From the NCBI RefSeq assembly GCF_001655685.1, contig NZ_LYVF01000137.1:62001-126000 (forward strand): 64,000 nucleotides of DNA, given 5' to 3'. Position numbers and translations under genes: made by a program. The stretch is from Desulfotomaculum copahuensis (GTDB lineage: Bacteria > Bacillota > Desulfotomaculia > Desulfotomaculales > Desulfovirgulaceae). Below the pieces are notes generated by a model. It saw nothing but the letters and a program-made list of their open reading frames with translations. It was not told where the DNA came from and did not search any database. This document shows, in pieces, positions 8,178-18,985 of this stretch; the first letter of the stretch is position 1, and every line of letters begins with the position of its first letter.

Positions 8178-8558
8178 TTATCCTTGGGATTGCCACAAAC
8201 CATGCAGGTTGCAGTAGGCGCGGGCCAATATGTTCTGCGCCTGTACGCAGAAAGACGCCTCCGGTTTGTCGCCCGGGTTCAAATACTTGCGGTATACTTT
8301 GCCGTCGGCAATGATCTCGACCCATTCGATGTAGTGCTTCTCCTCCATCGGGTGGGGCACGCTGCCCACTTTGACCAAAACACCGTCGGCCGTCTTTTCA
8401 ATTACCGGCACATGCTTTTCTTTGGCCGCATCTTTGGTGTTCGGTGTGAGCAGTTCCATCGACTGCCCGCAACAAACCAATTCCCCCGCACCGGTATGGA
8501 TCATCTCCACCATATTGCCGCAGATATTGCACTTGTACACCTGGTTTAACACCGTCAT
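8178..8558 (-). CDS. dfx: Desulfoferrodoxin (superoxide reductase)
   Basis: A 126-residue two-domain protein. The N-terminal desulforedoxin domain has the Cys ligands of centre I (YKCNICGNM near residue 10 and VCCGQSM near 30). The C-terminal domain has the His4-Cys centre II ligands: [23 protein letters not shown], and the final CNLHG. It reduces superoxide to hydrogen peroxide without making oxygen, using rubredoxin as donor. A variant rubredoxin gene lies two genes upstream. The start is ATG 8558, behind an AGGAGG ribosome binding site. The frame remains open upstream into the sirohaem gene but is not needed. The cluster order suggests co-transcription with the other redox genes. Confidence 0.95.
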   Translation of the reverse strand: MTVLNQVYKCNICGNMVEMIHTGAGELVCCGQSMELLTPNTKDAAKEKHVPVIEKTADGVLVKVGSVPHPMEEKHYIEWVEIIADGKVYRKYLNPGDKPEASFCVQAQNILARAYCNLHGLWQSQG

Positions 8559-8577
8559 TTTCAAACGCCTCCTGAAT

Positions 8578-9252
8578 TTATGATTTGAGTTTACAACAAT
8601 TTTTAAACTCTTCAAAACCGACCCGGTCGATCAGGTGTCCCAACCGCTCGTTTGACTTGCCGTGCTCCTTGTAGTACTCCACGATCCTGGCCACCAGAGC
8701 CAAAGTATCTTCATCACCCAGGCCCTCATCCAGCACCTGGGCCAGTCGCGGCCTGGCCCCGCCACATCCGCCAGCCAGCACCGTCCAGCCGGTTTTCTTG
8801 CCTACCAAACCGATATCCTTGATGCAGGTTTCCGTGCACTGGTTCATACAGCCGCTGACGCCGATTTTAAACTTGCCCGGCAGGGAAAGGCCGTGATATT
8901 GCTGATCCAGCTTCATTCCTATGCCCAGCGCATCCTGCTGGCCGAGACGGCAAAAAGTGGTGCCCGGACAGGCTTTAACGCTCCGGATACACAGACCGAC
9001 CGCATGTCCCGGCTGAATATCAAGCTCCGCCCAAACCCGGTCAATATTTTCTTCTGCAATCCCGACCATGGCGATTCTTTCCGCACTGGTCAGCTTCATG
9101 GCCGGCACGCCGTGTTTTTCCGCCACGTCAGCCAGGCGCCGCAGCTGGGCCGGGGTAATAACGCCGCAGGGAAAATGCGGCACTATGGCATAGGTAGTTT
9201 TGTCCCGCTGCAGGACCGCACCTTTTTCACCGTCTTTTATCAAGCTGTTCAC
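8578..9252 (-). CDS. Small sirohaem/[4Fe-4S] sulfite-nitrite reductase-like protein
   Basis: A 224-residue half-size protein of the sulfite/nitrite reductase family. It has a ferredoxin-like half domain ([21 protein letters not shown]) and the sirohaem-cluster motifs CPGTTFC (C-x5-C) and CMNQC (C-x3-C). Proteins of this size are called low-spin or small assimilatory-type sulfite reductases and may reduce sulfite or nitrite, or act elsewhere in sulfur metabolism. The start is GTG 9252; its first 26 bases lie inside the rubredoxin gene, indicating translational coupling with it. The location between rubredoxin and superoxide reductase genes suggests use in redox stress or sulfite detoxification. 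A second, more divergent member lies at 47994-48710. Confidence 0.85.
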   Translation of the reverse strand: MNSLIKDGEKGAVLQRDKTTYAIVPHFPCGVITPAQLRRLADVAEKHGVPAMKLTSAERIAMVGIAEENIDRVWAELDIQPGHAVGLCIRSVKACPGTTFCRLGQQDALGIGMKLDQQYHGLSLPGKFKIGVSGCMNQCTETCIKDIGLVGKKTGWTVLAGGCGGARPRLAQVLDEGLGDEDTLALVARIVEYYKEHGKSNERLGHLIDRVGFEEFKNCCKLKS

Positions 9253-9424
9253 TCTCTTTCAACGCTTCTTTTTTTGCCCCGCATTGTACGCAGGTGAAGC
9301 CCTCAATAATCTCACCCGCCCCGTCTACATAAGAGCAGACCGCCGCTCCCGCCGTCTCACCGGGGGGGCTATCCTTCTCCGGATCATAAACATGGCCGCA
9401 TACACTACAAATCCATTTTTTCAT
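9227..9424 (-). CDS. Variant rubredoxin
   Basis: A 65-residue protein with the rubredoxin start KKWICSVCGHVYDPEKDSP and a second pair CVQCG at residues 45-48. The two CxxC pairs are 35 residues apart, compared with about 29 in ordinary rubredoxins, and there is an additional Cys at residue 30 in a segment that lacks the usual FEDLPDDWVCP pattern. It most likely still binds one FeS4 centre and passes electrons to superoxide reductase or related proteins, but the changed spacing makes the site unusual. It is followed, with overlap, by the sirohaem gene and preceded by the ferritin-like gene. Confidence 0.8.
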   Translation of the reverse strand: MKKWICSVCGHVYDPEKDSPPGETAGAAVCSYVDGAGEIIEGFTCVQCGAKKEALKESEQLDKRR

Positions 9425-9466
9425 CGCACCTGTCAGCCTCCGTTTCGCCGGGGAGTTGCTCCTGTT

Positions 9467-10015
9467 TTAAAGTTCTTTAAAGTAGTGCATCAGCTTGCGC
9501 ACATGACCCTTTTCCTGGGCGATCAGGTCCTTTAAAATTTCCTTGCCGGCATCACAAACGTAATTCTCTATTTCCTGAAAAACCATGATCGAATCCCGCT
9601 CAAAGCGCAGGGCCAGTTCCAGCGCTTCCCGGGCCGTGTTCACCTGCGCCAGGTTGATATAGGTGAAGGAGGGCCCCATCACCACCGCATCCGCCGCCCC
9701 CTTCTGGAAAAAGGAGTGACTGCTGACAATACCTCTCAGGAATTCCTTCTCTTCCAGACTGCAGCTTTCACCGGGGGTGAGTTCATTTTCCAGCACCCTG
9801 GCCAGCGTCTTGAAATCCTTGATATGCTGTTTTTCCTCGCCGGCCAGTAACAAAAACAAATCCTTTACTTCCGGGGTGGCCGCCCGCTCCGCCAGCGCTT
9901 CGTAAAATTTAACACCCTTTACTTCAATGGCGGCCATGATTCCGATAAATTTCTTAACGTCAAATTCCTCGTCGAAAAACTTCCTGATATCAATCTGTTC
10001 GGCTTGCTCGTTCAC
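9467..10015 (-). CDS. Ferritin-like/rubrerythrin-family protein
   Basis: A 182-residue four-helix protein. Di-iron ligand motifs are visible in each helix pair: AAIEVKGVKFYEALAE, LLAGEEKQHIKDF, LELALRFERDSIMVF, and IAQEKGHVRKL. It lacks the rubredoxin tail of classical rubrerythrin. Such proteins serve in peroxide reduction or iron storage, and the donor here could be the rubredoxin encoded immediately downstream. It is probably the first gene of the seven-gene redox cluster, starting at GTG 10015 after GGGGG. The upstream 94 bases show no clear promoter to my eye. Confidence 0.8.
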   Translation of the reverse strand: MNEQAEQIDIRKFFDEEFDVKKFIGIMAAIEVKGVKFYEALAERAATPEVKDLFLLLAGEEKQHIKDFKTLARVLENELTPGESCSLEEKEFLRGIVSSHSFFQKGAADAVVMGPSFTYINLAQVNTAREALELALRFERDSIMVFQEIENYVCDAGKEILKDLIAQEKGHVRKLMHYFKEL

Positions 10016-10109
10016 CTGTAAACCCCCTTCGTATAAGCCTCAAACACTCATAGTATCTATTACTACATCAATTCCTTTTTTCCTGCTTTTTTTAAAATTT
10101 TTCCGGATT

Positions 10110-12707
10110 TTAGCTGGCCGGTTCCAGGCGCAAGCCGCCGTCGCCTCCCTTCAGAAAAACGGTACCTTTGGGCGAAATTTCCCCTTTGATCATCAGCCGG
10201 CTCAAAGGAGTTTCCACTTCCTGCTGAATCAAACGCTTTAACGGCCGGGCGCCGTAGACCGGCTCGTAGCCCTTGTTGGCCAGGTAGTTCAAAGCAGCTT
10301 CGTCCCATTCCAGTTTGTTGCCGGTGCCGGCGTAAATGCGCGCCGCCAGACGCTCCAGCAGCAGGCCGGCGATTTGCCGCATCTGCGCCTGGTTCAGGGC
10401 GTGGAAGACCACAATCTCATCCACCCGGTTGAGAAACTCGGGGCGGAAGTGCCGGCGCAGGATATCCAGCACCGCAGTTTTCATCTGTTCGAAGCTGCCG
10501 CCCCGCTCCTGTTGGGCCAGGATTTCCTGGCTGCCCAGGTTGGAGGTCATGATCACCACCGTGTTCTGGAAGTTTACCGTGCGTCCCTGGCCGTCGGTCA
10601 ACCGGCCGTCGTCCAGCAACTGTAGCAGCACGTTGAACACGTCGTGGTGCGCCTTTTCAATTTCGTCCATCAGAATCACCGAGTAGGGCTTGCGCCGCAC
10701 CGCCTCGGTAAGCTGGCCGCCCTCCTCGTAGCCCACGTAGCCTGGGGGCGCGCCGATCAACCGGGCCACGGTATGCTTTTCCATGTACTCGGACATATCC
10801 AGACGCACCATGTTGCGTTCGTCGTCAAAAAGCGCCTGGGCCAGCGCCCGCGCCAATTCGGTCTTGCCCACGCCGGTCGGACCGAGGAAGATAAAGCTGC
10901 CGATCGGCCGGTGGGGATCCTTGATCCCCGCCCGGGCGCGCAGCACGGCGTCGGCCACCGCCCGCACCGCCTCGTCCTGGCCGACCACCCGCTTGTGCAA
11001 CTCCTCGTCCAGATGGATCAGCTTCTCTTTTTCCCCTTCCATCAGTTTGCTCACCGGAATGCCGGTCCAGCGGCTGACCACCCGGGCGATGTCCTCTTCG
11101 TCCACTTCTTCCTTGAGCAGCATGCCGTGCTTCTGCTTGCCGGCCAGCAGTTCCTCCTCGGCCTTGAGGCGGCGCTCCAGGTCGTTCAGTTTGCCATACT
11201 TCAGTTCGGCCAACCGGTTGAGGTCGTAGTCCCGCTCGGCGCGCTCCATCTCCTGGCGCGTCTCTTCAATTTCCTTTTTCAACTGGCGCACCCGGGAGAT
11301 GGCCTGCTTCTCCACCTGCCACTGCGCCTTCATGGCATCGGCTTCGTCGCGCAGTCCGGCCAACTGTTCCTTGATTTTTTCCAGGCGCTCGCGGGAGGCC
11401 GCATCTTTTTCCTTGCTCAAAGCCGCTTCTTCAATTTCCAGCTGCATGATGCGCCGGGTGATCTCGTCCAGCTCCGTGGGCATGCTGTCTATTTCCGTGC
11501 GCAGCCGGGCCGCCGACTCGTCCATCAGGTCGATAGCCTTGTCAGGCAGGAAGCGGTCGGAAATATAGCGGTCGGACAGAGTGGCCGCGGCCACCAGGGC
11601 GCCGTCGGTGATGCGCACGCCGTGGTGCACTTCGTAACGTTCTTTCAGCCCGCGCAGGATGGAAATGGTGTCCTCCACCGAAGGCGGATTGACCATCACC
11701 GGTTGGAAGCGCCTTTCCAGAGCGGCGTCCTTTTCCACGTGCTTGCGGTATTCATCCAAAGTGGTGGCGCCGATGGTGCGCAGCTCGCCCCGGGCCAGCA
11801 TCGGCTTCAATAGATTGCCCGCGTCCACGGCCCCCTCCGCCGCCCCGGCGCCCACCACGGTATGCAGTTCGTCAATGAACAGGATGATCCGGCCTTCGGA
11901 CTGCTGTACCTCCTTGAGCACAGCCTTCAGCCGCTCCTCGAATTCGCCCCGGTACTTGGCCCCGGCCACCAGAGCGCCCATGTCCAGGCCGATCAAGCGT
12001 TTGTTCTTCAACCCCTCGGGCACGTCGCCGGCCACAATGCGCCTGGCCAGGCCCTCCACAATGGCCGTCTTGCCCACGCCCGGCTCGCCGATCAGCACCG
12101 GGTTGTTCTTGGTGCGCCGGGAGAGGATCTCCATCACCCGCCGGATTTCGTCGTCCCGGCCGATCACCGGGTCCAGCTTGCCGTCCCGGGCCAGTTTGGT
12201 CAGGTCGCGGCCGTAGCGCTCCAGCGCCTCGTAGGTTTCTTCCGGGTTTTCCCCGGTCACCCGCTGGTTGCCCCGCACCGCGCGCAGGGAATTGAGCAGG
12301 GTGTCCCGGGTCAAACCGGACTGACGCAGCGCCTCTTTTGTTTCCGGCTCGCCTTCCTCGAGCAAGGCGAGCAGCAGGTGCTCCACGCTGACATAGTCGT
12401 CCTTCATCTCCCGGGCTTCCTTTTCCGCCCGGGCCAGCACCCGGGCCAGGGCCGTGCCCAGATGCAGGGAGCCTTCGTAACCGGTAACCACCGGGATCCG
12501 GCGCAGTAAATCCTCCACCCGGCCGGCAAGCGCTCCCGGGCTGATCCCGGCATGTTCCAGGAAGCGGGGTGCCATACCCCCTTCCTGGTTCAACAGGGCT
12601 GCCAGCAGGTGCTTGCCGGTCACCTCCTGGTGGTGTCTTTCCGCAGCCAGTTGCTGTGCCGCGGCCAGCGCCTCCCTTGATTTTTGCGTATAGCGGTTCA
12701 GATCCAT
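10110..12707 (-). CDS. clpB: ATP-dependent disaggregase ClpB
   Basis: An 865-residue full-length ClpB. Domains in order: Clp N-terminal double repeat (about 1-150), first AAA+ module with GEPGVGKTA near residue 205, the M-domain coiled coil (about 400-530), and second AAA+ module with GPTGVGKTE near residue 605 and a D2-small domain to the end. ClpB extracts polypeptides from aggregates and hands them to DnaK. The gene closes the dnaK2-grpE2-cbpA-HspR/CbpM operon, so the disaggregase and its Hsp70 partner are produced together. It has no Clp P-binding loop motif that I can see, as expected for ClpB rather than ClpA/C. Confidence 0.97.
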   Translation of the reverse strand: MDLNRYTQKSREALAAAQQLAAERHHQEVTGKHLLAALLNQEGGMAPRFLEHAGISPGALAGRVEDLLRRIPVVTGYEGSLHLGTALARVLARAEKEAREMKDDYVSVEHLLLALLEEGEPETKEALRQSGLTRDTLLNSLRAVRGNQRVTGENPEETYEALERYGRDLTKLARDGKLDPVIGRDDEIRRVMEILSRRTKNNPVLIGEPGVGKTAIVEGLARRIVAGDVPEGLKNKRLIGLDMGALVAGAKYRGEFEERLKAVLKEVQQSEGRIILFIDELHTVVGAGAAEGAVDAGNLLKPMLARGELRTIGATTLDEYRKHVEKDAALERRFQPVMVNPPSVEDTISILRGLKERYEVHHGVRITDGALVAAATLSDRYISDRFLPDKAIDLMDESAARLRTEIDSMPTELDEITRRIMQLEIEEAALSKEKDAASRERLEKIKEQLAGLRDEADAMKAQWQVEKQAISRVRQLKKEIEETRQEMERAERDYDLNRLAELKYGKLNDLERRLKAEEELLAGKQKHGMLLKEEVDEEDIARVVSRWTGIPVSKLMEGEKEKLIHLDEELHKRVVGQDEAVRAVADAVLRARAGIKDPHRPIGSFIFLGPTGVGKTELARALAQALFDDERNMVRLDMSEYMEKHTVARLIGAPPGYVGYEEGGQLTEAVRRKPYSVILMDEIEKAHHDVFNVLLQLLDDGRLTDGQGRTVNFQNTVVIMTSNLGSQEILAQQERGGSFEQMKTAVLDILRRHFRPEFLNRVDEIVVFHALNQAQMRQIAGLLLERLAARIYAGTGNKLEWDEAALNYLANKGYEPVYGARPLKRLIQQEVETPLSRLMIKGEISPKGTVFLKGGDGGLRLEPAS

Positions 12708-12747
12708 GGATATAAACCCGGACGGCTTTTAATAGTCCCCCGGGTGC

Positions 12748-13044
12748 TCACCTCCTTTGCAACCGTTCGATTTCGTCCTGCAATTTCTCCACCCGTTCCA
12801 GCAGATCCAGGATGATGGCCGCTCCGGCCAGGTTCACCCCCAGATTGCGGCGCAGGCGGAACAGTTTATGCAGCCGGGCCGCCTGGCGGGCCGGTATATG
12901 CCCCCGGCGCACCTCCACAATGCCCAATTCGGCCAGCTGCTGCAGCAAATCCGGATGCAGACCGAGCGAACCCGCCTCCACCCAGGCCTCTTCCTCCCCC
13001 GGAAGCAGGGTATGGCGGTAAACCTGAATATAAAATTTTTCCAC
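12748..13044 (-). CDS. HspR/CbpM-like MerR-family protein
   Basis: A 98-residue protein with a short winged-helix (GLHPDLLQQLAELGIVEVRR) followed by GVNLAGAAIILDLLERVEKLQ, the segment typical of HspR repressors and CbpM chaperone modulators. The genomic order dnaK-grpE-dnaJ/cbpA-this gene-clpB is that of actinobacterial HspR operons. It could therefore repress this operon or modulate the DnaJ-like protein encoded four bases upstream. The DNA-binding half is shorter than usual HspR. I favour a regulatory or modulator role but cannot choose between them from sequence. Confidence 0.75.
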   Translation of the reverse strand: MEKFYIQVYRHTLLPGEEEAWVEAGSLGLHPDLLQQLAELGIVEVRRGHIPARQAARLHKLFRLRRNLGVNLAGAAIILDLLERVEKLQDEIERLQRR

Positions 13045-13048
13045 GCCG

Positions 13049-14038
13049 TCACACCTCTTTCCGCAGGGCGGCCAGTTGACGGTAAAGCTGCTCTTCCGCC
13101 GCCGTCAGACTTGCCGGGATATCGATTTTGATCCGCACGTACTGATCTCCGCGGCCGCCCTTACGCGGCCAGCCCTTGCCCCGCAGGCGCAGGCGCCGGC
13201 CGGCCCGGGCGCCAGCCGGTACTTTCATGTTCACCGGGCCGTCCAGAGTGAAAACCGTCACCCGGTCACCGAGCACGGCCTGCTCGGGCCGCAGGATGAT
13301 CTCCGTTTCCAGGTCGTCGCCCTGCACTGTAAACACCGGATCGGGCCGCAGGTGTATTTTGAGATAGAGGTCGCCCCGTTCGCCCCCGTTCAGCCCCTCA
13401 CCGCCCTGGCCCTTCAGACGGATCCGGCTGCCGTCGTGTACGCCCGGCGGGATTTTCACAGCCAGCGTTTTTACCCCGTTTACCTCACCGGTGCCGCCGC
13501 AACGGCTGCAGAAAGTGTCATTCTCAAAACCGGCGCCGCCGCAGGCCGGGCAAGCCTCGCGAGTGGTCAACTGCAGCGTCTTCTCCCCGCCGTGATAAGC
13601 TTCCTGCAGCGTCAGTTCCAATTCGCTTTCCACGTCCCGGCCGCGCAACGGGCCGCGGCGTGCGGTCCGGCCGGTCCGGACAAACGGTCCCGCCCCCCCG
13701 AAAAGGGTTTCAAAAAAATCGCTGAAGCCGCCTGGACCGGCGCCCGTGGCGGTATGAAACTCAAAACCGTTAATATCCGGTGGCGGCCGGAAATCCTGAC
13801 CGGCCTGCCAGTTCGCTCCCAAACGGTCGTACTTGGCCCGTTTTTCCGGGTCGCTCAGCACTTCGTAGGCCTCGTTGATCTGCTTGAACTTTTCTTCGGC
13901 CGCTTCCTTATCCTTGCCTGCATGCAGGTCCGGATGCCATTTCCGGGCCAGCTTGCGGTAGGCGGTTTTGATCTCCTTCTCCGTGGCATTGCGGCCGACG
14001 CCCAAAGTTTCATAATAGTCCTGATAAGTCACGCCCAT
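13049..14038 (-). CDS. cbpA: DnaJ/CbpA-like co-chaperone with a half zinc-finger
   Basis: A 329-residue Hsp40. The N-terminal J domain ([32 protein letters not shown], shown in part) contains the HPD motif near residue 35, followed by a G/F-type linker with PDINGFEF and GGFSDFF and then the C-terminal substrate-binding repeats. Unlike the four CxxCxGxG repeats of DnaJ, only two are present (CPACGGAG and CSRCGGTG near residues 160-180). It is thus between CbpA (no zinc finger) and DnaJ in architecture. It serves DnaK2 and ends 5 bases before the HspR/CbpM-like gene. It starts at ATG 14038. Confidence 0.9.
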   Translation of the reverse strand: MGVTYQDYYETLGVGRNATEKEIKTAYRKLARKWHPDLHAGKDKEAAEEKFKQINEAYEVLSDPEKRAKYDRLGANWQAGQDFRPPPDINGFEFHTATGAGPGGFSDFFETLFGGAGPFVRTGRTARRGPLRGRDVESELELTLQEAYHGGEKTLQLTTREACPACGGAGFENDTFCSRCGGTGEVNGVKTLAVKIPPGVHDGSRIRLKGQGGEGLNGGERGDLYLKIHLRPDPVFTVQGDDLETEIILRPEQAVLGDRVTVFTLDGPVNMKVPAGARAGRRLRLRGKGWPRKGGRGDQYVRIKIDIPASLTAAEEQLYRQLAALRKEV

Positions 14039-14045
14039 GCGATTT

Positions 14046-14519
14046 TCACCTGCCTCCAGCCACCCGGACCACGGCCGGGCGCAAAAGCTCCCGGTTGAAC
14101 CGGTAGCCGCGGCTCAGTTCTTCGGCCACATAGCCCGGCGGAAAGCGGGCCGCTTCCACATAGCCGGCCCCTTCCTGTTCACCGGGATCAAAGGGTCTGC
14201 CCACGCATTCCACCGGCTCGAGCCCGTGCCGGCAGAGTGTGTCCAGAAACTGCCGGTAAACCATTTGCAACCCCTGCCGCACGCGTTCATCCGTTACCCC
14301 GGCCAGCGCCCGCTCCAGGTTGTCCAGTACTTCCAGCAGGTCGCCGGCCAGCTCTTTTTTGCCCTGGGCGGCACAGGCGGCGGCATCGCGCTCCACCCGC
14401 TTGCGGTAGTTGTCGAAATCGGCCAGCGTACGCAGGTGGCGGTTTTTCTCTTCCGCCAGTTCCCGGCGCAGGACGGTCACCCCGTCCGGCGCCGGATCCT
14501 TTTCCGGATTAATCATCAT
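14046..14519 (-). CDS. grpE: Nucleotide-exchange factor GrpE (second copy)
   Basis: A 157-residue GrpE with a long helix ([26 protein letters not shown]) and the typical [11 protein letters not shown] and [14 protein letters not shown] head segments. The end [13 protein letters not shown] is canonical. GrpE releases ADP from DnaK. It is shorter than the other copy at 40352-41068, which carries an extra acidic N-terminal tail. It follows dnaK2 by 24 bases and is the second gene of the operon. Confidence 0.93.
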   Translation of the reverse strand: MMINPEKDPAPDGVTVLRRELAEEKNRHLRTLADFDNYRKRVERDAAACAAQGKKELAGDLLEVLDNLERALAGVTDERVRQGLQMVYRQFLDTLCRHGLEPVECVGRPFDPGEQEGAGYVEAARFPPGYVAEELSRGYRFNRELLRPAVVRVAGGR

Positions 14520-14543
14520 TACCGTCCCGGCCCCGTTTCAATT

Positions 14544-16445
14544 TTATTTTTCCTCAAATTCAGCATCCACCACATCGTCGCCGCCCTGCGGCCGGGCACC
14601 GCCGCCGCAGGTACCGCCGGCACAACCGCCGGCCGCGCCGCCGGCCTGCTGATAGGCCGCCTGGGACAGGGCGTAGGCCGCCTGCTGCAAATCGCTGTGC
14701 AGCGTGCGGATGCGGTCGACGGGTGCGTTTTCCTTCAAAGCCGTGCGCAGGTCGTTGAGCAACTGCTCGAGGCGCGCCTTTTCATGCACGGGCACTTTGT
14801 CCCCCAAATCTTTGAGCTGCCGGTCCACCTGGTAGACCAGGGCGTCCGCCTCGTTGCGCGTCTCCACTTCCTGCTTGCGCTGCTTGTCCTCGGCGGCGTT
14901 GGCTTCCGCCTCGCGCACCATGCGGTCGATATCGGACTTGTCCAGGCTGGTGGACCCGCTGATGGTGATCGTCTGCTCCTTGCCCGTACCCTTGTCCCGG
15001 GCGCTGACCTTGAGGATGCCGTTGGCATCGATATCAAATGTCACCTCAACCTGCGGTACACCGCGGGGCGCCGCGGGAATGCCGTCCAGTTTGAACTGCC
15101 CCAGGGAGCGGTTGTCCCGGGCCATCTCCCGTTCACCCTGCAGCACGTGGATGTCCACGGCCGGCTGGTTGTCCTCGGCGGTGGTGAAAACCTGGCTGCG
15201 CCGCACGGGAATGGTGGTATTGCGCTCAATGATTTTGGACATCACGCCGCCCAGGGTTTCCACGCCCAAAGAAAGGGGCGTGACGTCCAGCAGCAGCACG
15301 TCCTTCACTTCCCCGGCCAGCACACCGCCCTGAATGGCGGCGCCCACGGCCACCACCTCGTCCGGGTTGACGCCCTGGTGCGGATCCTTGCCGCCGGTCA
15401 ACTGGCGCACCAGTTTCTGCACCGCCGGAATACGGGTGGAACCCCCGACCAGAATCACTTCGTCGATGTCCTTTTCCGTCAGTTTGGCGTCGGCCAGGGC
15501 GGCCTGCACCGGCCCCCGGCAGCGCTCCACCAGATGGTGGGTCAGGTCGTCGAACTTGGCCCGGGTCAGTTTCATTTCCAGGTGTTTGGGCCCGGAAGCG
15601 TCGGCAGTTATAAAGGGCAGGCTGATCTGTGTTTCCATGGTGGCGGAGAGTTCCATCTTGGCCTTTTCCGCCGCCTCGGTCAACCGTTGCAGGGACTGCT
15701 TGTCATTGCGCAGATCGATGCCGTAGTCCTTCTTGAACTCTTCGGCCATCCAGTCCACCACGGCCTTATCGAAGTTGTCCCCGCCCAGGTGGGTGTCCCC
15801 GTTGGTGGACTTGACTTCAAACACGCCGTCGCCCACCTCCAGGATGGATACGTCGAATGTGCCGCCCCCCAGGTCGAACACCAGGATGGTCTGGTTGGCC
15901 TTTTTATCCAGTCCGTAGGCCAGCGCCGCCGCGGTGGGCTCGTTGATGATGCGCAATACGTTCAAACCGGCGATCTTGCCGGCGTCCTTGGTGGCCTGCC
16001 GCTGGGCGTCATTGAAATAGGCCGGCACGGTGATCACCGCGTCGACAACCTTTTCGCCCAGGTACTTGGCGGCATCGTCCACCAGCTTGCGCAGCACCAG
16101 CGCCGAGACTTCCTCCGGAGCGTAAAGCTTGCCGCGGATTTCAAACCGTACCGCGTCGTTGGGACCGGCCACCACTTTATAAGGCACCAGCTTGCGCTCG
16201 TCGGCCACTTCGGAATAGCGGCGGCCGATAAAGCGTTTCACCGAGTATAAGGTATTTTCCGGATTGAGGACGCTCTGCCGGCGGGCTACCTGGCCGACCA
16301 GCCTTTCCCCGTCCTCCTTGAAAGCCACCACGGAAGGGGTCGTGCGCGAACCCTCGGCGTTGACAATTACCGTTGGCTTGCCGCCCTCCATCACCGCAAC
16401 CACCGAGTTGGTGGTACCCAGATCGATACCTACTGTTTTAGCCAT
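14544..16445 (-). CDS. dnaK: Hsp70 chaperone DnaK (second copy)
   Basis: A 633-residue DnaK. The ATPase domain begins [17 protein letters not shown] and includes [34 protein letters not shown] and [11 protein letters not shown]. The substrate domain includes [16 protein letters not shown], and the lid ends in a [19 protein letters not shown] tail. It starts at ATG 16445 after GGGAGG. It leads an operon with its own GrpE, Hsp40, HspR/CbpM-like protein and ClpB. It has no CIRCE, unlike the other dnaK at 38492-40327, so HrcA is not its direct repressor. The two DnaKs are clearly paralogues, differing throughout. Confidence 0.97.
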   Translation of the reverse strand: MAKTVGIDLGTTNSVVAVMEGGKPTVIVNAEGSRTTPSVVAFKEDGERLVGQVARRQSVLNPENTLYSVKRFIGRRYSEVADERKLVPYKVVAGPNDAVRFEIRGKLYAPEEVSALVLRKLVDDAAKYLGEKVVDAVITVPAYFNDAQRQATKDAGKIAGLNVLRIINEPTAAALAYGLDKKANQTILVFDLGGGTFDVSILEVGDGVFEVKSTNGDTHLGGDNFDKAVVDWMAEEFKKDYGIDLRNDKQSLQRLTEAAEKAKMELSATMETQISLPFITADASGPKHLEMKLTRAKFDDLTHHLVERCRGPVQAALADAKLTEKDIDEVILVGGSTRIPAVQKLVRQLTGGKDPHQGVNPDEVVAVGAAIQGGVLAGEVKDVLLLDVTPLSLGVETLGGVMSKIIERNTTIPVRRSQVFTTAEDNQPAVDIHVLQGEREMARDNRSLGQFKLDGIPAAPRGVPQVEVTFDIDANGILKVSARDKGTGKEQTITISGSTSLDKSDIDRMVREAEANAAEDKQRKQEVETRNEADALVYQVDRQLKDLGDKVPVHEKARLEQLLNDLRTALKENAPVDRIRTLHSDLQQAAYALSQAAYQQAGGAAGGCAGGTCGGGARPQGGDDVVDAEFEEK

Positions 16446-16629
16446 GACACAAACCTCCCTGTAAGTAAATTATAATGCGCCTGAATTTCAGGCCGGCAGC
16501 TCACCCGTTGTGGCCGCCGGCTGCGGCTTTCTCCCTTCTCCCGCGGCCGGTGGCCAGCCTCCGTATTCGCCTTGATTTTTATCAACCCTATTTTACCCGT
16601 TGGCGCCCAGCTATTTGTAAAAACTTATC

Positions 16630-16642
16630 AGTAATTATTACT
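16630..16642. promoter_or_regulatory. Palindromic candidate operator at the dnaK2 start region
   Basis: AGTAATTATTACT is a perfect palindrome of two 6-base arms around one base. It lies 6 to 18 bases downstream of the dnaK2 -10 box, where a repressor would block transcription. It resembles neither CIRCE nor the HAIR element of HspR. The role is inferred from position only. Confidence 0.4.
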
Positions 16643-16648
16643 ATAGTG

Positions 16649-16677
16649 ATAGTATCATGGAAGTTTCTATTTGACAA
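16649..16677 (-). promoter_or_regulatory. SigmaA-type promoter of dnaK2 operon
   Basis: On the minus strand: -35 TTGTCA (16677-16672), 17-base spacer, -10 TACTAT (16654-16649), about 200 bases upstream of dnaK2. The 16446-16759 interval also contains the groEL terminator and no gene. Confidence 0.65.
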
Positions 16678-16711
16678 TACCTTTTTATCCAAAACTAGAA
16701 AAATTTTTGAT

Positions 16712-16749
16712 AAAAAAAGTCCCCGGCGTCAAACAACGCGGGGACTTTT
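16712..16749 (-). terminator. Rho-independent terminator after groEL
   Basis: A GC-rich hairpin (AAAGTCCCCGCG paired with CGCCGGGGACTTT, read on the minus strand) followed by a run of seven T. It lies 11 bases past the groEL stop and separates groESL from the dnaK2 operon. Confidence 0.85.
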
Positions 16750-16759
16750 CCGTAAATGG

Positions 16760-18400
<1,641 letters not shown>

Positions 18401-18419
18401 TTACCTCCTTATAATCGGG

Positions 18420-18707
18420 TTACTTCTCAATGACGCCGAGGATGTCGGCCTCACGCATGATCATGTACTCCACGTCGTCAATTTTGACTTCGTTGCCGGC
18501 ATACTTGGAGAACAGGACTTTATCGCCCACTTTCAAATCAATGGGCACCCGGGTGCCGTTTTCCAACAGACGGCCCGGTCCCACAGCCACCACTTCGCCC
18601 TCCTGGGGCTTTTCCTTGGCCGTATCCGGCAGCACGATGCCACCTTTTGTCACTTCCTCACTGGGCAGCGGCTTGACAACCACCCGTTCACCTAACGGTC
18701 TGATCAC
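18420..18707 (-). CDS. groES: Co-chaperonin GroES
   Basis: A 95-residue GroES starting [17 protein letters not shown] and ending [19 protein letters not shown]. The mobile loop region ([19 protein letters not shown]) is present. It caps GroEL rings. It starts at GTG 18707, after GGAGGGG. It is the first gene of the groESL operon, 37 bases below the CIRCE operator. Confidence 0.97.
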   Translation of the reverse strand: MIRPLGERVVVKPLPSEEVTKGGIVLPDTAKEKPQEGEVVAVGPGRLLENGTRVPIDLKVGDKVLFSKYAGNEVKIDDVEYMIMREADILGVIEK

Positions 18708-18743
18708 CTCAAAACCCCTCCTTAGAGAATTGTTAACTTGTTG

Positions 18744-18770
18744 TTAGCACTCATTCAAGTTGAGTGCTAA
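18744..18770. promoter_or_regulatory. CIRCE operator of groESL
   Basis: TTAGCACTC (18744-18752), nine spacer bases, GAGTGCTAA (18762-18770): a perfect CIRCE element, the binding site of HrcA, whose gene is at 42805-43845. It lies just downstream of the -10 box. Confidence 0.97.
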
Positions 18771-18782
18771 TACCCATGTAAT

Positions 18783-18811
18783 ATAATATAAAGCAGTGCA
18801 GGCAAAATCAA
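18783..18811 (-). promoter_or_regulatory. SigmaA-type promoter of groESL
   Basis: On the minus strand: -35 TTGATT (18811-18806), 17-base spacer, -10 TATTAT (18788-18783). It places the transcription start next to or within the CIRCE. The rest of 18708-18985 shows no further feature. Confidence 0.7.
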
Positions 18812-18985
18812 CTACCCTGACACCACAAAAACCCCCTTTCCGGCCAGCCGAGGGAAATTATTGATGGATATCTTTAATTTTCTCCTGCTGAGGTATTATT
18901 AGCTTTGATGCAAATTTTACTGACGTTTCTAAAAATATTTTTGCCAAAAAAATTAACAATATACGGCATGCTGAAAAAATTTTCC

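Noticed and set aside
14037-16250. A 737-codon open frame on the plus strand
   Set aside because: It lies antisense to dnaK2 and grpE2. Such long shadow frames arise from the GC-rich third codon positions. Its sequence has no domain sense.
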